Below are positions 7,952 to 14,989 of a stretch of 23,379 nucleotides of DNA, one piece after another. The position numbers and the translations under genes were made by a program. The DNA is taken from positions 1 to 23,379 of the forward strand of contig DGFH01000260.1 of NCBI GenBank assembly GCA_002391565.1, in the 5' to 3' direction. The stretch comes from Anaerolineales bacterium UBA3905 (GTDB lineage: Bacteria; Chloroflexota; Anaerolineae; Caldilineales; Caldilineaceae). Numbering within the stretch: the stretch's first letter is position 1; each line of letters starts with the position of its first letter. The notes under the pieces were generated by a model. That model searched no databases, was not told where the DNA came from, and saw nothing but the letters and a program-made list of their open reading frames with translations.

Positions 7952-8683
7952 TTGAAGCAACCACTCGCGAACAAGGTCGTGATCATCACCGGCGCCAGTT
8001 CGGGCATCGGGGCGGCGACGGCGCGGGCGCTGGCCCAGCATGGCTGCAAGTTGACCCTCGCCGCGCGCTCGGTGGAGCGGCTGGAGGCGTTGGCGGAGGA
8101 ACTGGGGCGCGCGCAGACGCTAGTCGCCCCGACCGACGTGACCGATGCCGCACAGGTGGCGGCAATGGTTGAGCGCACCATCGCCCACTTTGGGCGGGTT
8201 GATGTGCTCTTCGCCAACGCCGGCATCTATATTCCCGGCCAGGTCGCCGAGGGCGACCCCGATGCGTGGGCCAGGCTGATGGATATCAACATTGACGGCG
8301 TTTTGCGCCCGGTGCACGCCGTGCTGGCGCACATGATGGCGCAGAAAGCGGGGGACATCCTGGTGACCAGCTCGATCTCTGGCTTTGTCGATATTCACTG
8401 GGAGCCGGTTTACAGCGCGTCGAAACACGCCATCCAGAGCTTTGTACACACGTTGCGGCGACAGGTGGCGCAGCACGGCATCCGCGTGGGGGCGGTGGCG
8501 CCAGGGCTGGTTGCCAACGAGCTGTGGGGCTTCACCGAGCCGGAGCGCATCGCCGAGATGGTGGAAAAACATGCCGGCATCACCTCAGAAGACGTAGCCG
8601 AGGCGGTGGTCTTTATGCTTTCGCGCCCGTCCCACGTCACGATCCGCGATCTGGTGATCCTGCCGCAACAGCAAGATATTTGA
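7952..8683 (+). CDS. Short-chain dehydrogenase/reductase (classical SDR)
   Basis: A 243-residue NAD(P)-dependent oxidoreductase of normal SDR length. The cofactor loop TGASSGIG sits at residues 13-20, followed by AARSVERLEALA; an arginine after the second strand is compatible with NADP(H) but not decisive. LFANAG (87-91), the asparagine in DINIDG (113), and the Ser141-Tyr154-Lys158 triad in ILVTSSISG and YSASK are all present with standard spacing, so the enzyme should be active. PGLVANELWG follows the active site. The substrate cannot be read from the sequence. The likely start is TTG at 7952, chosen from its ribosome binding site. It is cytosolic, with 36 bases to the next gene. General family call is strong. 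Confidence 0.9.
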   Translation: MKQPLANKVVIITGASSGIGAATARALAQHGCKLTLAARSVERLEALAEELGRAQTLVAPTDVTDAAQVAAMVERTIAHFGRVDVLFANAGIYIPGQVAEGDPDAWARLMDINIDGVLRPVHAVLAHMMAQKAGDILVTSSISGFVDIHWEPVYSASKHAIQSFVHTLRRQVAQHGIRVGAVAPGLVANELWGFTEPERIAEMVEKHAGITSEDVAEAVVFMLSRPSHVTIRDLVILPQQQDI

Positions 8684-8719
8684 AGGCGACGTCCAGAAGG
8701 CATAAAGAAGGGGTGCACG

Positions 8720-9814
8720 ATGAGTCCACGTGGGACACAGTTCATTCCGGTCGGCGCATACTGGCCGCTCTCATCAGCCATGCTCACCCAGATGCACGCC
8801 TGGCATGGAGTCATGGTGGACTTGCAGCGCTCCTGTCTGGTGGCGGCGATGCGCATCCGCTCCCATATCCGCGCAACGCCGCTGGAAGCATCGCCGGCGC
8901 TCTCCGCGTTGGGCGGTGATAATGTCTACGTAAAAGCAGAGAACTTGCAGGTCACCGGTTCGTTCAAAGTGCGTGGCGCCTTCAACAAGCTGCTCACGCT
9001 TTCACCGCCTGAATTGGAGCGGGGCGTTGTGGCAGCCTCATCGGGGAATCACGGCGCAGCAGTGGCCTATGCGTTGCAACAATTGGGGGCGCACGGCGCC
9101 ATCTTTGTGCCCGAACATGCGGCTGCCGGCAAGGTGGCGGCGATCCGCCGGTTGGGCGCCGAAATCCACATTCACGGCAACGATAGCGTGGTCGCCGAAG
9201 CAGCGGCGCGTGAATTTGCCGCCGATCATGGACGCATCTACATCTCGCCCTACAACGACTGGGATGTCATCAGCGGGCAGGGCACCATCGGCCTGGAGAT
9301 TGCACGCGATCTACGCGCTGTACAGACGGTGTACGTCACTGTCGGCGGCGGTGGGCTGGCCAGCGGGATCGCAGCCTGTTTCAAGGGCAATCCAGGCGAG
9401 CGGAAACGGCGGTCGGTGCGAATTGTAGGCTGTTTACCTGCAAATTCGCCGGTCATGTTAGCCTCGCTGCGCGCAGGCCATGTGGTGGAAATGGAATCAT
9501 TGCCCACCCTCTCCGATGGCAGCGCAGGCGGCATTGAGGCGGACGCCGTTACATTCGGTCTCTGCCAACAGCTCATCGATGACTGGATCGTGGTCGAGGA
9601 GGACGAAATCGCCGCCGCCATCCGCCTGATGCTCGAACATCACCATTATCTGATCGAAGGCGCAGCAGGCGTGGCAGTGGCTGCATATCTGAAAGACCCA
9701 CAACGCGGGCAGCGGCGCAACGTCGCCATTGTCCTGTGCGGCGCCAATCTTGATCTGACTGCGTTACAAGGCATACTGTGCAGCGACGCCGACAGGAAAA
9801 GCGAAAGTGGATGA
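8720..9814 (+). CDS. PLP-dependent serine/threonine dehydratase-like enzyme (fold type II)
   Basis: Threonine dehydratase, serine dehydratase or serine racemase-like enzyme of 364 residues. The PLP-binding lysine is Lys83 in SFKVRGA. SSGNHG (107-112) and the glycine loop GGGGLASG (209-216) bind the cofactor phosphate, and LCGANLDL near the C-terminus matches the residues facing the pyridine ring. PYNDWDVISGQGTIGLEI is typical of the family. No ACT regulatory domain follows, so it matches the catabolic or racemase-like type rather than feedback-controlled biosynthetic IlvA. The ATG at 8720 has AAGGGG 6 bases upstream. This gives about 40 residues before the conserved core, longer than usual; Met32 (8813) is an alternative start with a poorer ribosome site. 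Substrate (Thr, Ser, or hydroxyaspartate) is unresolved. Confidence 0.85.
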   Translation: MSPRGTQFIPVGAYWPLSSAMLTQMHAWHGVMVDLQRSCLVAAMRIRSHIRATPLEASPALSALGGDNVYVKAENLQVTGSFKVRGAFNKLLTLSPPELERGVVAASSGNHGAAVAYALQQLGAHGAIFVPEHAAAGKVAAIRRLGAEIHIHGNDSVVAEAAAREFAADHGRIYISPYNDWDVISGQGTIGLEIARDLRAVQTVYVTVGGGGLASGIAACFKGNPGERKRRSVRIVGCLPANSPVMLASLRAGHVVEMESLPTLSDGSAGGIEADAVTFGLCQQLIDDWIVVEEDEIAAAIRLMLEHHHYLIEGAAGVAVAAYLKDPQRGQRRNVAIVLCGANLDLTALQGILCSDADRKSESG

Positions 9815-9823
9815 GAGAGCGCG

Positions 9824-10345
9824 ATGATTGAGATCCGCCCGCTTCAACCTGAGCAATGGGAGTTGCACAAACGGCTGCGGCTGGCCGCGCTGGCGGACGC
9901 GCCGCACGCCTTCACGACGCAACTGGCGGATGTCATCACGCGCACCGATGCAGAATGGGCGGCGATCACGGCGCGGCGAGTAGGCGACCCGCATGGCGTC
10001 ACCTACTTTGCCTTTGTGCAGGATGAGGCGTGCGCTATGGCTTCCTGTGTGCTGACCGAGTTGGGCGCCGAACTGTTGGCAGTGTGGGTGGCGCCCACCC
10101 ATCGCCGGCAGGGCGTTGGTCACGCCCTGGTTGAGTATGCCCGGCAATGGGCGCAGGCGCGTGGCGTCGATACGCTGGTGGTCGGCGTCTATGCCGACAA
10201 TGTGGAGGCCGTGCGTTTTTACATGCACGCGGGATTTGTCGCCACCGGCGCGGAACGCTTCGCCGCCCACACGCAGCAACGCCCGATCTTGTTGTTAGCC
10301 ATGCCCTTGAACCAGGAGAGCAATCACCATGTCGCGGTTGCCTGA
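9824..10345 (+). CDS. GNAT-family N-acetyltransferase
   Basis: A 173-residue acetyl-CoA-dependent acetyltransferase. The acetyl-CoA pyrophosphate loop is clear in ELLAVWVAPTHRRQGVGHALV (Arg94-Gly99 region), followed by the family's motif B segment VYADNVEAVRFYMHAGFVATG. The N-terminal IEIRPLQPEQWELHKRLRLAAL is the usual first strand and helix. The acceptor is unknown; this group includes small-molecule and protein acetyltransferases. The ATG at 9824 follows the dehydratase stop by 9 bases with only a weak GAGAG ribosome site, so translation probably depends on coupling. Its last 17 bases overlap the next acetyltransferase gene, making a two-gene acetyltransferase unit. Confidence 0.88.
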   Translation: MIEIRPLQPEQWELHKRLRLAALADAPHAFTTQLADVITRTDAEWAAITARRVGDPHGVTYFAFVQDEACAMASCVLTELGAELLAVWVAPTHRRQGVGHALVEYARQWAQARGVDTLVVGVYADNVEAVRFYMHAGFVATGAERFAAHTQQRPILLLAMPLNQESNHHVAVA

Positions 10346-11003
10346 AGCCGTGCTTGATCGCTGTCGGACACTGCCGCTCAAGCCGGCGCCGGTGACGCTG
10401 TCCGGCCGCTTTGTGCGCCTGGAACCGCTGGCGCTCCAACATGCCCCTGCGCTATTTGCACACGCGAACGGCGCCGCTATCGAGCTGGCCGGTCGCACGT
10501 ATCCTGCCTATGATCCCGACGCTTTGATCTGGCGCTACCTCTTCGTTGGCCCCTTCGAGGATCTCGCCGGCTTTGAGCGTTATGTGGAACAGACGCTGGC
10601 CGGCGCCGACCGGCTGGCGTTGTGCGTCATCGACCGGCCGAGTGGAGCGCCGGTGGGCGTTGTCACCTTGATGAGCAACGCGCCGGCCTTTCTGCGCATC
10701 GAGCTGGGCGGCATCTGGTACAGCCCCATCGTGCAGCGCACACAAGCCAACCTGGAGAGCACCTACTTGCTGCTTGCGCACTGCTTCGGTCTGGGCTATC
10801 GCCGCGTCGAATGGAAGTGCGATAGCCGCAACGAACGGTCGCGCCGCGCTGCCTTGCGAATGGGTTTCACCTTCGAGGGCATTCAGGAGTATCACATGAT
10901 CGTCAAAGGCGAGAGCCGGGACACCGCCTGGTTTCGAATGCTCGATCACGAATGGCCGGAGGTGTGCGCCCGGTTGGAGACGATGCTTTATGGACGATGC
11001 TGA
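10329..11003 (+). CDS. GNAT-family N-acetyltransferase, RimJ/RimL-like
   Basis: A 224-residue acetyltransferase of the Acetyltransf_3 (RimJ/RimL/SpeG-like) type. It opens with LSGRFVRLEPLALQHAPALF, continues through LALCVIDRPSGAPVGVVTLM and a GGIWYSPIVQRTQANLES segment where the cofactor loop sits, and ends with VEWKCDSRNERSRRAALRMGFTFEG split across the last helices, a hallmark of this subgroup. The classical Q/R-x-x-G-x-G loop is degenerate (IVQRTQANLE), as is common here. RimJ-like enzymes acetylate protein N-termini, but many relatives modify small molecules, so the acceptor is unknown. The start ATG at 10329 is preceded by AGGAG at 10314-10318 inside the upstream gene. It is unlikely to be a recent duplicate of the preceding gene, since the two belong to different GNAT subgroups. 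Confidence 0.85.
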   Translation: MSRLPEAVLDRCRTLPLKPAPVTLSGRFVRLEPLALQHAPALFAHANGAAIELAGRTYPAYDPDALIWRYLFVGPFEDLAGFERYVEQTLAGADRLALCVIDRPSGAPVGVVTLMSNAPAFLRIELGGIWYSPIVQRTQANLESTYLLLAHCFGLGYRRVEWKCDSRNERSRRAALRMGFTFEGIQEYHMIVKGESRDTAWFRMLDHEWPEVCARLETMLYGRC

Positions 11004-11070
11004 GCGTCAACCGCCACACACTTGAGAGACTGTTTGAAAAGAGTGGTGTTTTTGCAGAGGATTGAAGCAC

Positions 11071-11673
11071 ATGGCGCATTATGAACGCTTGCGCGAACTT
11101 TATCAGGCCGGCCCAGTGCCGTGGGATCACGCCGACCCGCCGCCGGAGGTGCTGGCCTTCGCTCCCACGCTGCCGGTGGGGCGCGCTCTTGATCTCGGCT
11201 GTGGACTGGGGCGCGCCACGATCTTTCTGGCGCGCCTGGGCTGGCAGGTGGATGGCGTTGACTTCATCGAGCAGGCGGTGGTGGAGGCGACCCGTCGCGC
11301 GCAGCTGGCCGGCGTGGCGGAGCGGGCGCACTTCCATCTTGGCGCTGTCGATCAACTGGATTTTCTCACTGGCCCGTATGACTTCGCGCTGGATGTCGGT
11401 TGCGCCCACAGTTTTGATCCTGACCAGCTGCGGCGTTACCATGCCGGGCTGTTGCGCTTGCTGCGCCCTGGCGCCAGCTACCTGCTCTTTGCACACTTGA
11501 ACGAAGCCGACGCAGCGCCCGACCGTCGCCGCTGGCTCGACGAAGCGTTGCTTCTTGCTCTGTTTGCTGATGGCTTCACGCTGACGCGCGTCGAGTACGG
11601 CCAGACGCAGGTTGGCGATCAGCCCCCCTGGCGGTCGGCGTGGTTCTGGTTCCAACGCAATCGCCATGAGTAA
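11071..11673 (+). CDS. Class I SAM-dependent methyltransferase (TPMT/TehB-like)
   Basis: A 200-residue methyltransferase. Motif I is ALDLGCGLGRATIFLARLG (about 39-57), followed by the acidic ribose-binding residue in VDGVDFIEQAV and a motif IV-like stretch, YDFALDVGCAHSF. The N-terminal PVPWDHADPPPEVL resembles the substrate-lid start of thiopurine and tellurite methyltransferases. That suggests a small nucleophilic substrate (S, Se, Te or O), but the substrate is not proven. The ATG at 11071 is preferred: AGAGG at 11056-11060 is well spaced for it but sits against an in-frame TTG at 11062. Its stop overlaps the next methyltransferase start by 8 bases (ATGAGTAA), so the pair is translationally coupled. 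Cytosolic; no membrane segment. Confidence 0.85.
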   Translation: MAHYERLRELYQAGPVPWDHADPPPEVLAFAPTLPVGRALDLGCGLGRATIFLARLGWQVDGVDFIEQAVVEATRRAQLAGVAERAHFHLGAVDQLDFLTGPYDFALDVGCAHSFDPDQLRRYHAGLLRLLRPGASYLLFAHLNEADAAPDRRRWLDEALLLALFADGFTLTRVEYGQTQVGDQPPWRSAWFWFQRNRHE

Positions 11674-12532
11674 CGCCGAGCATCAGCAGGACGCCGCACC
11701 GGACGATGCACTGGCCGCCTGGCGCCGCAATCAAGATCAACCGTGGAATCGGCTCCGGTATCTGCTGGTGGAGATCAACTTGCACCAGATCATCGGCGCG
11801 GGCGCGGCGTGGCGCGTGCTGGATGTCGGCGCCGGCGATGGCCGCGATGCGCTGCCATTGGCGCAGCACGGGCACACGGTGCTGTTGCTTGACCGCGACG
11901 CGGCCATGCTGGCGGAAGCAGAACGTTGCGCCGCTGCACTCAACATCAGCGACCGCATCCGCACCCGGCAAGTCGATGTCTGCGCCGGTGATTTGCCGCT
12001 CGATCCTGGCGGCTACGATCTCGTCCTTTGCCACAACTTGCTGCAATATCTGCCCGACCCGACGCCGCTCTTGCACGCAATGGGGCGGCTACTGCGTCCT
12101 GGCGGCTGGCTATCGCTGCTCATCCCCAACCCGGCTTCGGAGACGCTCCGCCTGGCGCTGCAGCAACACGATCTGGTCGCTGCCTGCGCCAGCCTGACGG
12201 CGACAACGCATCGCAACCACTTCTACGGCGTCGAGATGCACCTGCGCGAGCTGCCGGCATGGTGCGATCTGCTCAGCGACGCTGGATTCGAGGCGATCGA
12301 TTATGCCGGCGTGCGTTGTGTCAACGACTACATCAATACAGACGCGATCAAGTTTAGTGAGGCTGGTTTTCCCCAGCTGCTGGCGCTCGAAACGGCGTTG
12401 GGGAGACGCTCCCCCTATCGCGAGATTGCGCGCCTGTGGCAGATCACGGCGCGTAAGGCTGCGCGCAGCGCATGGATGGCGCAAGCTCAGCGCACAGGAC
12501 AGATACGCGAGGCAGATAATAGCCAGGCGTGA
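11666..12532 (+). CDS. SAM-dependent methyltransferase resembling tRNA methyltransferase CmoM (SmtA)
   Basis: A 288-residue class I methyltransferase. Motif I is VLDVGAGDGRDALPLAQHGH (51-70), then LLLDRDAAML and YDLVLCHNLLQYLPDP (motif IV), then LLRPGGWLSLLIPN. The C-terminal part is informative. AGVRCVNDYI and LLALETALGRRSPYREIARLWQITARK align from memory with the end of E. coli CmoM (GVRVFHDYL; LLELETRYC...PYITLGRYIHVTARK). CmoM methylates the carboxymethoxyuridine at the tRNA wobble position. If the likeness is orthology this gene belongs to wobble-uridine modification, but CmoA and CmoB are not in this window. The start ATG at 11666 overlaps the preceding stop; no independent ribosome site is visible. 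Methyltransferase is firm; CmoM identity is probable rather than certain. Confidence 0.75.
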   Translation: MSNAEHQQDAAPDDALAAWRRNQDQPWNRLRYLLVEINLHQIIGAGAAWRVLDVGAGDGRDALPLAQHGHTVLLLDRDAAMLAEAERCAAALNISDRIRTRQVDVCAGDLPLDPGGYDLVLCHNLLQYLPDPTPLLHAMGRLLRPGGWLSLLIPNPASETLRLALQQHDLVAACASLTATTHRNHFYGVEMHLRELPAWCDLLSDAGFEAIDYAGVRCVNDYINTDAIKFSEAGFPQLLALETALGRRSPYREIARLWQITARKAARSAWMAQAQRTGQIREADNSQA

Positions 12533-12621
12533 GCAAGCCGAATTTGTCGTAGTGGCGCCACATTTGCACCGAGACCTGCGCCAATTGGGAGAAAGCGCCG
12601 GTATGAAACATGCGCAACAGG

Positions 12622-13302
12622 TTATTTCACGATGATCGTGGCGGCCAGGTCATGCGCCAGGGCGTGATGCTCGCCGTCCACCTCGATGAGCAGCGGGCCA
12701 TCGAAAGGAGCGCGCTTCAGCACTGTGACAGTGGCATTGGGATAGAGCTGCAGGGCGCCGAGGTAGATCAGGCGCTCTGGGTCTTGCAGCAAGACGCGCA
12801 CGATGGTGTAGGGACGATTCAGTTCGGCATTGCTCAGCGCTGAGCCTTCGACTGCTTCAATCCGTCCATCTTTCGTCGGGATTGGGTCGCCGTGTGGATC
12901 AACGGTGGGATTGCCCAGCGCCTCGGCGATGGCATCTTCCAGGGCTTCGCTGAGCACGTGCTCCAGACGTTCCGCCTCGTCGTGCACCAGTTCCCAGGGG
13001 AGATTAAGTTTATCGTGCAGGTAGAGTTCCAACAGACGATGATGGCGCAGCACCTCCAACGCCACGATCTCACCGGCGGGCGTGAGGGTGATGCTCTGGT
13101 ACGGCGCATAGGTCACCAGGCCTAATTCGCTCAACTTGCGCACCATGTTGGTGGCGGAGGCAGGCGCCACCTTGAGTTGATTGGCCAACGCCGAGTTCGT
13201 CACCTCCACCCCGCGCGCATGCAGCAGGTAAATCGCTTTGACGTAGTCTTCGTGCGCCGGCGTCAGGCTCTTGTCGTCGTCGGCTGGTGTTGGAATTGGC
13301 AT
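12622..13302 (-). CDS. DtxR/MntR-family metal-dependent transcriptional regulator
   Basis: A 226-residue cytosolic repressor-type regulator. The N-terminal winged helix (about 14-75) includes HEDYVKAIYLL and the recognition region VTNSALANQLKVAPASATNMVRKL. The dimerisation and metal-binding domain follows (about 76-145), and a FeoA/SH3-like C-terminal domain begins near 150. By alignment to DtxR, the ancillary/primary ligands are His88, Glu92, His107, Glu114 and His115, all conserved. The DtxR Met10 and Cys102 positions are Asp19 and Glu111, as in Mn-sensing MntR. The MntR Glu11 equivalent is Lys22. The site is therefore a mixture, and Mn or Fe preference cannot be assigned. It is downstream of the GH13 gene on the same strand, 39 bases away. 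No strong ribosome site precedes the ATG at 13302; it may be leaderless or coupled. Confidence 0.88.
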   Translation of the reverse strand: MPIPTPADDDKSLTPAHEDYVKAIYLLHARGVEVTNSALANQLKVAPASATNMVRKLSELGLVTYAPYQSITLTPAGEIVALEVLRHHRLLELYLHDKLNLPWELVHDEAERLEHVLSEALEDAIAEALGNPTVDPHGDPIPTKDGRIEAVEGSALSNAELNRPYTIVRVLLQDPERLIYLGALQLYPNATVTVLKRAPFDGPLLIEVDGEHHALAHDLAATIIVK

Positions 13303-13341
13303 AACTGCATCATATCACAGGCGTCAAGCTTGCTGCTTCGC

Positions 13342-14823
13342 TCAGCCCGGCAGTCTAACCTGCGCCAGTTCGTTGACCAGCACCACCGCCTCGCGCGGCG
13401 GAATCGTGACGCCGGCCAACCGGTCGTCGTGCACTGTGTACGCCCCTGTATTCCAGATCGCTGTGAAGTGGGGCGAAGCGACCACGCGCGGCAACGTCAG
13501 GTCAATTTTGCTGGCTTCCCTGGTGCTGTTGAACAGAATAATGGCATGCTGCGTGCCCAGGGTGCGCATGAAGCCAAAGACGCCGGCATCGGCATAGATG
13601 ATCTCGAACGATCCGGTGCGCAGGACGGCGTGTTGACGACGCAACGCAATTGCTCGCTGGAAGAAGTCCAGCAGATCATACCGCCACACCGTCGTGTCGT
13701 GCCAGGGGAAGGCGCCGCGCGAGAAGGGATCGGTGGCGCCACTCATGCCGATCTCGTCACCGTAATAGATGCAAGGCGCGCCCGGCATCGTCATCTGGAA
13801 GAGCGTACAGAGACGCAGCGCGCTTTCGTCCCCACCGACCGTCCACAATGTGCGCGCCGTGTCGTGGCTGTCGAGCAAGTTCATCTGCGCCTGCGCGACT
13901 TCCCAGGAATAGATGTTGTACATGTGATGAATGCCGGCAGCCAGGTCGCGCGCATCGAGGGTGACCAGCGTATAGCCGCCCGGCTTGTAGTCGGTGCGCA
14001 AGGTTTCGGCGCCGAAGAAGCCGAGCGCCAGCCGGCTGAAGACATAGTTCATGACCGCGTCGAAGCGATCGCCGCGCAGCCACTCGCGCGCTTCGTGCCA
14101 GATTTCGCCGACGATGTACGCGTCGGGATTGCCTTCCTTCACTGTGGCGCGGAACGCCTGCCAGAAGGCAGCGTCGTTGATCTCTTCCGGCACGTCGAGC
14201 CGCCAGCCGTCGATGCCAAAGTCGATCCAGTAGCGCGCCACGTCGAGCAGATATTTGCGCACGCCAGGATTGGCAATGTTGAACTTGGGCAGCGCCGGGA
14301 TGTCCCACCACGCGTCGTAGTTGTGCGGATTCTCGGCGTCGTGTTCGTAGGGACGCAGCGGCCAGCCGTGCACCTTGAACCAATCGATATACGGTGAGTT
14401 GCCGCCACACTCCAGGATGTGATGAAAGGCCCAAAAGCCGCGACTGGCATGGTTGAAGACGCCGTCCAACACCACGTACATGTTGCGCGCATGGGCGGCG
14501 TCCAGCAATTCACGCAGCGCAGCATTGCCGCCCAACAGCGGATCGACCTGCATGTAGTCGAAGGTGTGGTAGCGATGGTTGGAGGCAGAGGCAAAAATAG
14601 GGTTCAGGTAGATGGCGTTGACGCCGAGTTCCTGGAGATAATCAAGCCGATCCACAACGCCAAGCAGATCGCCACCCTGAAACCCTTGCTCCTCCGGCGG
14701 CGCACCCCATGGCTTGAATTGCAGGCCGGGACTGTGGATGAGGCGGGGACTGCGAGCAAAGCGATCGGGAAAAATCTGGTAGAAGACAGCGTTTTTGACC
14801 CAGTCGGGCGTCTGAAACGACAT
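13342..14823 (-). CDS. GH13 alpha-glycosidase (neopullulanase/maltodextrin glucosidase-like)
   Basis: A 493-residue glycoside hydrolase of the alpha-amylase superfamily. The barrel regions are present: IYLNPIF (71-77), YVVLDGVFNH (116-124), GIDGWRLDV with nucleophile Asp210, YIVGEIWHEA with acid/base Glu240, and LLDSHDTART with transition-state Asp321. It begins directly with WVKNAVFYQIFPDRF, so the CBM34-like N-terminal domain (about 120 residues) of many neopullulanases and cyclomaltodextrinases is absent. The C-terminal beta domain is present. There is no signal peptide, so it should work in the cytosol on imported malto-oligosaccharides. I chose ATG at 14823 over an upstream TTG because AAAAGGA precedes it. 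Exact specificity (maltodextrin, cyclodextrin or pullulan) is not deducible. No sugar transporter is adjacent in this window. Confidence 0.88.
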   Translation of the reverse strand: MSFQTPDWVKNAVFYQIFPDRFARSPRLIHSPGLQFKPWGAPPEEQGFQGGDLLGVVDRLDYLQELGVNAIYLNPIFASASNHRYHTFDYMQVDPLLGGNAALRELLDAAHARNMYVVLDGVFNHASRGFWAFHHILECGGNSPYIDWFKVHGWPLRPYEHDAENPHNYDAWWDIPALPKFNIANPGVRKYLLDVARYWIDFGIDGWRLDVPEEINDAAFWQAFRATVKEGNPDAYIVGEIWHEAREWLRGDRFDAVMNYVFSRLALGFFGAETLRTDYKPGGYTLVTLDARDLAAGIHHMYNIYSWEVAQAQMNLLDSHDTARTLWTVGGDESALRLCTLFQMTMPGAPCIYYGDEIGMSGATDPFSRGAFPWHDTTVWRYDLLDFFQRAIALRRQHAVLRTGSFEIIYADAGVFGFMRTLGTQHAIILFNSTREASKIDLTLPRVVASPHFTAIWNTGAYTVHDDRLAGVTIPPREAVVLVNELAQVRLPG

Positions 14824-14943
14824 ACGGTGCGCATCCTTTTCGAGTCGAGTCTTTGTCACAAACAAGTAGAAATTTTGTCATGCCGCGCACAATGTGTCAA
14901 TTGTTGTCCCATCGTGGGGTAGCTCTTTGGACAGACCATCGTT

Positions 14944-14949
14944 TATAAT
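14944..14949 (+). promoter_or_regulatory. Candidate -10 element (TATAAT)
   Basis: A perfect TATAAT lies 41 bases upstream of the aminopeptidase GTG, in the 166-base divergent gap. No convincing -35 lies at 16-18 bases; TTGGAC at 14927-14932 is only 11 bases away. It could be the -10 of the aminopeptidase promoter. Confidence 0.4.
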
Positions 14950-14975
14950 CGAGAAATAGTGAAAGCCATAACGGT

Positions 14976-14983
14976 AGGAAGGA
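14976..14983 (+). promoter_or_regulatory. Shine-Dalgarno for a GTG start
   Basis: AGGAAGGA lies 6 bases before GTG at 14990-14992. The overlapping ATG at 14988 is out of frame and immediately followed by a stop (ATGTGA), so GTG is the real start. Confidence 0.75.
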
Positions 14984-14989
14984 ACGCAT

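Noticed and set aside
12552..12561. GTGGCGCCAC palindrome between the converging CmoM-like and DtxR-like genes, as a terminator
   Set aside because: Ten bases with no loop and no T run; this is common by chance in GC-rich sequence.
13177..14397. A 406-codon plus-strand open frame opposite the GH13 gene
   Set aside because: It is antisense to a gene with complete catalytic motifs, shows no recognisable domain and fits the stop-poor antisense frames expected in GC-rich DNA.
14927..14949. Complete sigma70 promoter TTGGAC plus TATAAT ahead of the aminopeptidase
   Set aside because: The spacing is 11 bases, too short for a -35/-10 pair; only the -10 is kept, at low confidence.
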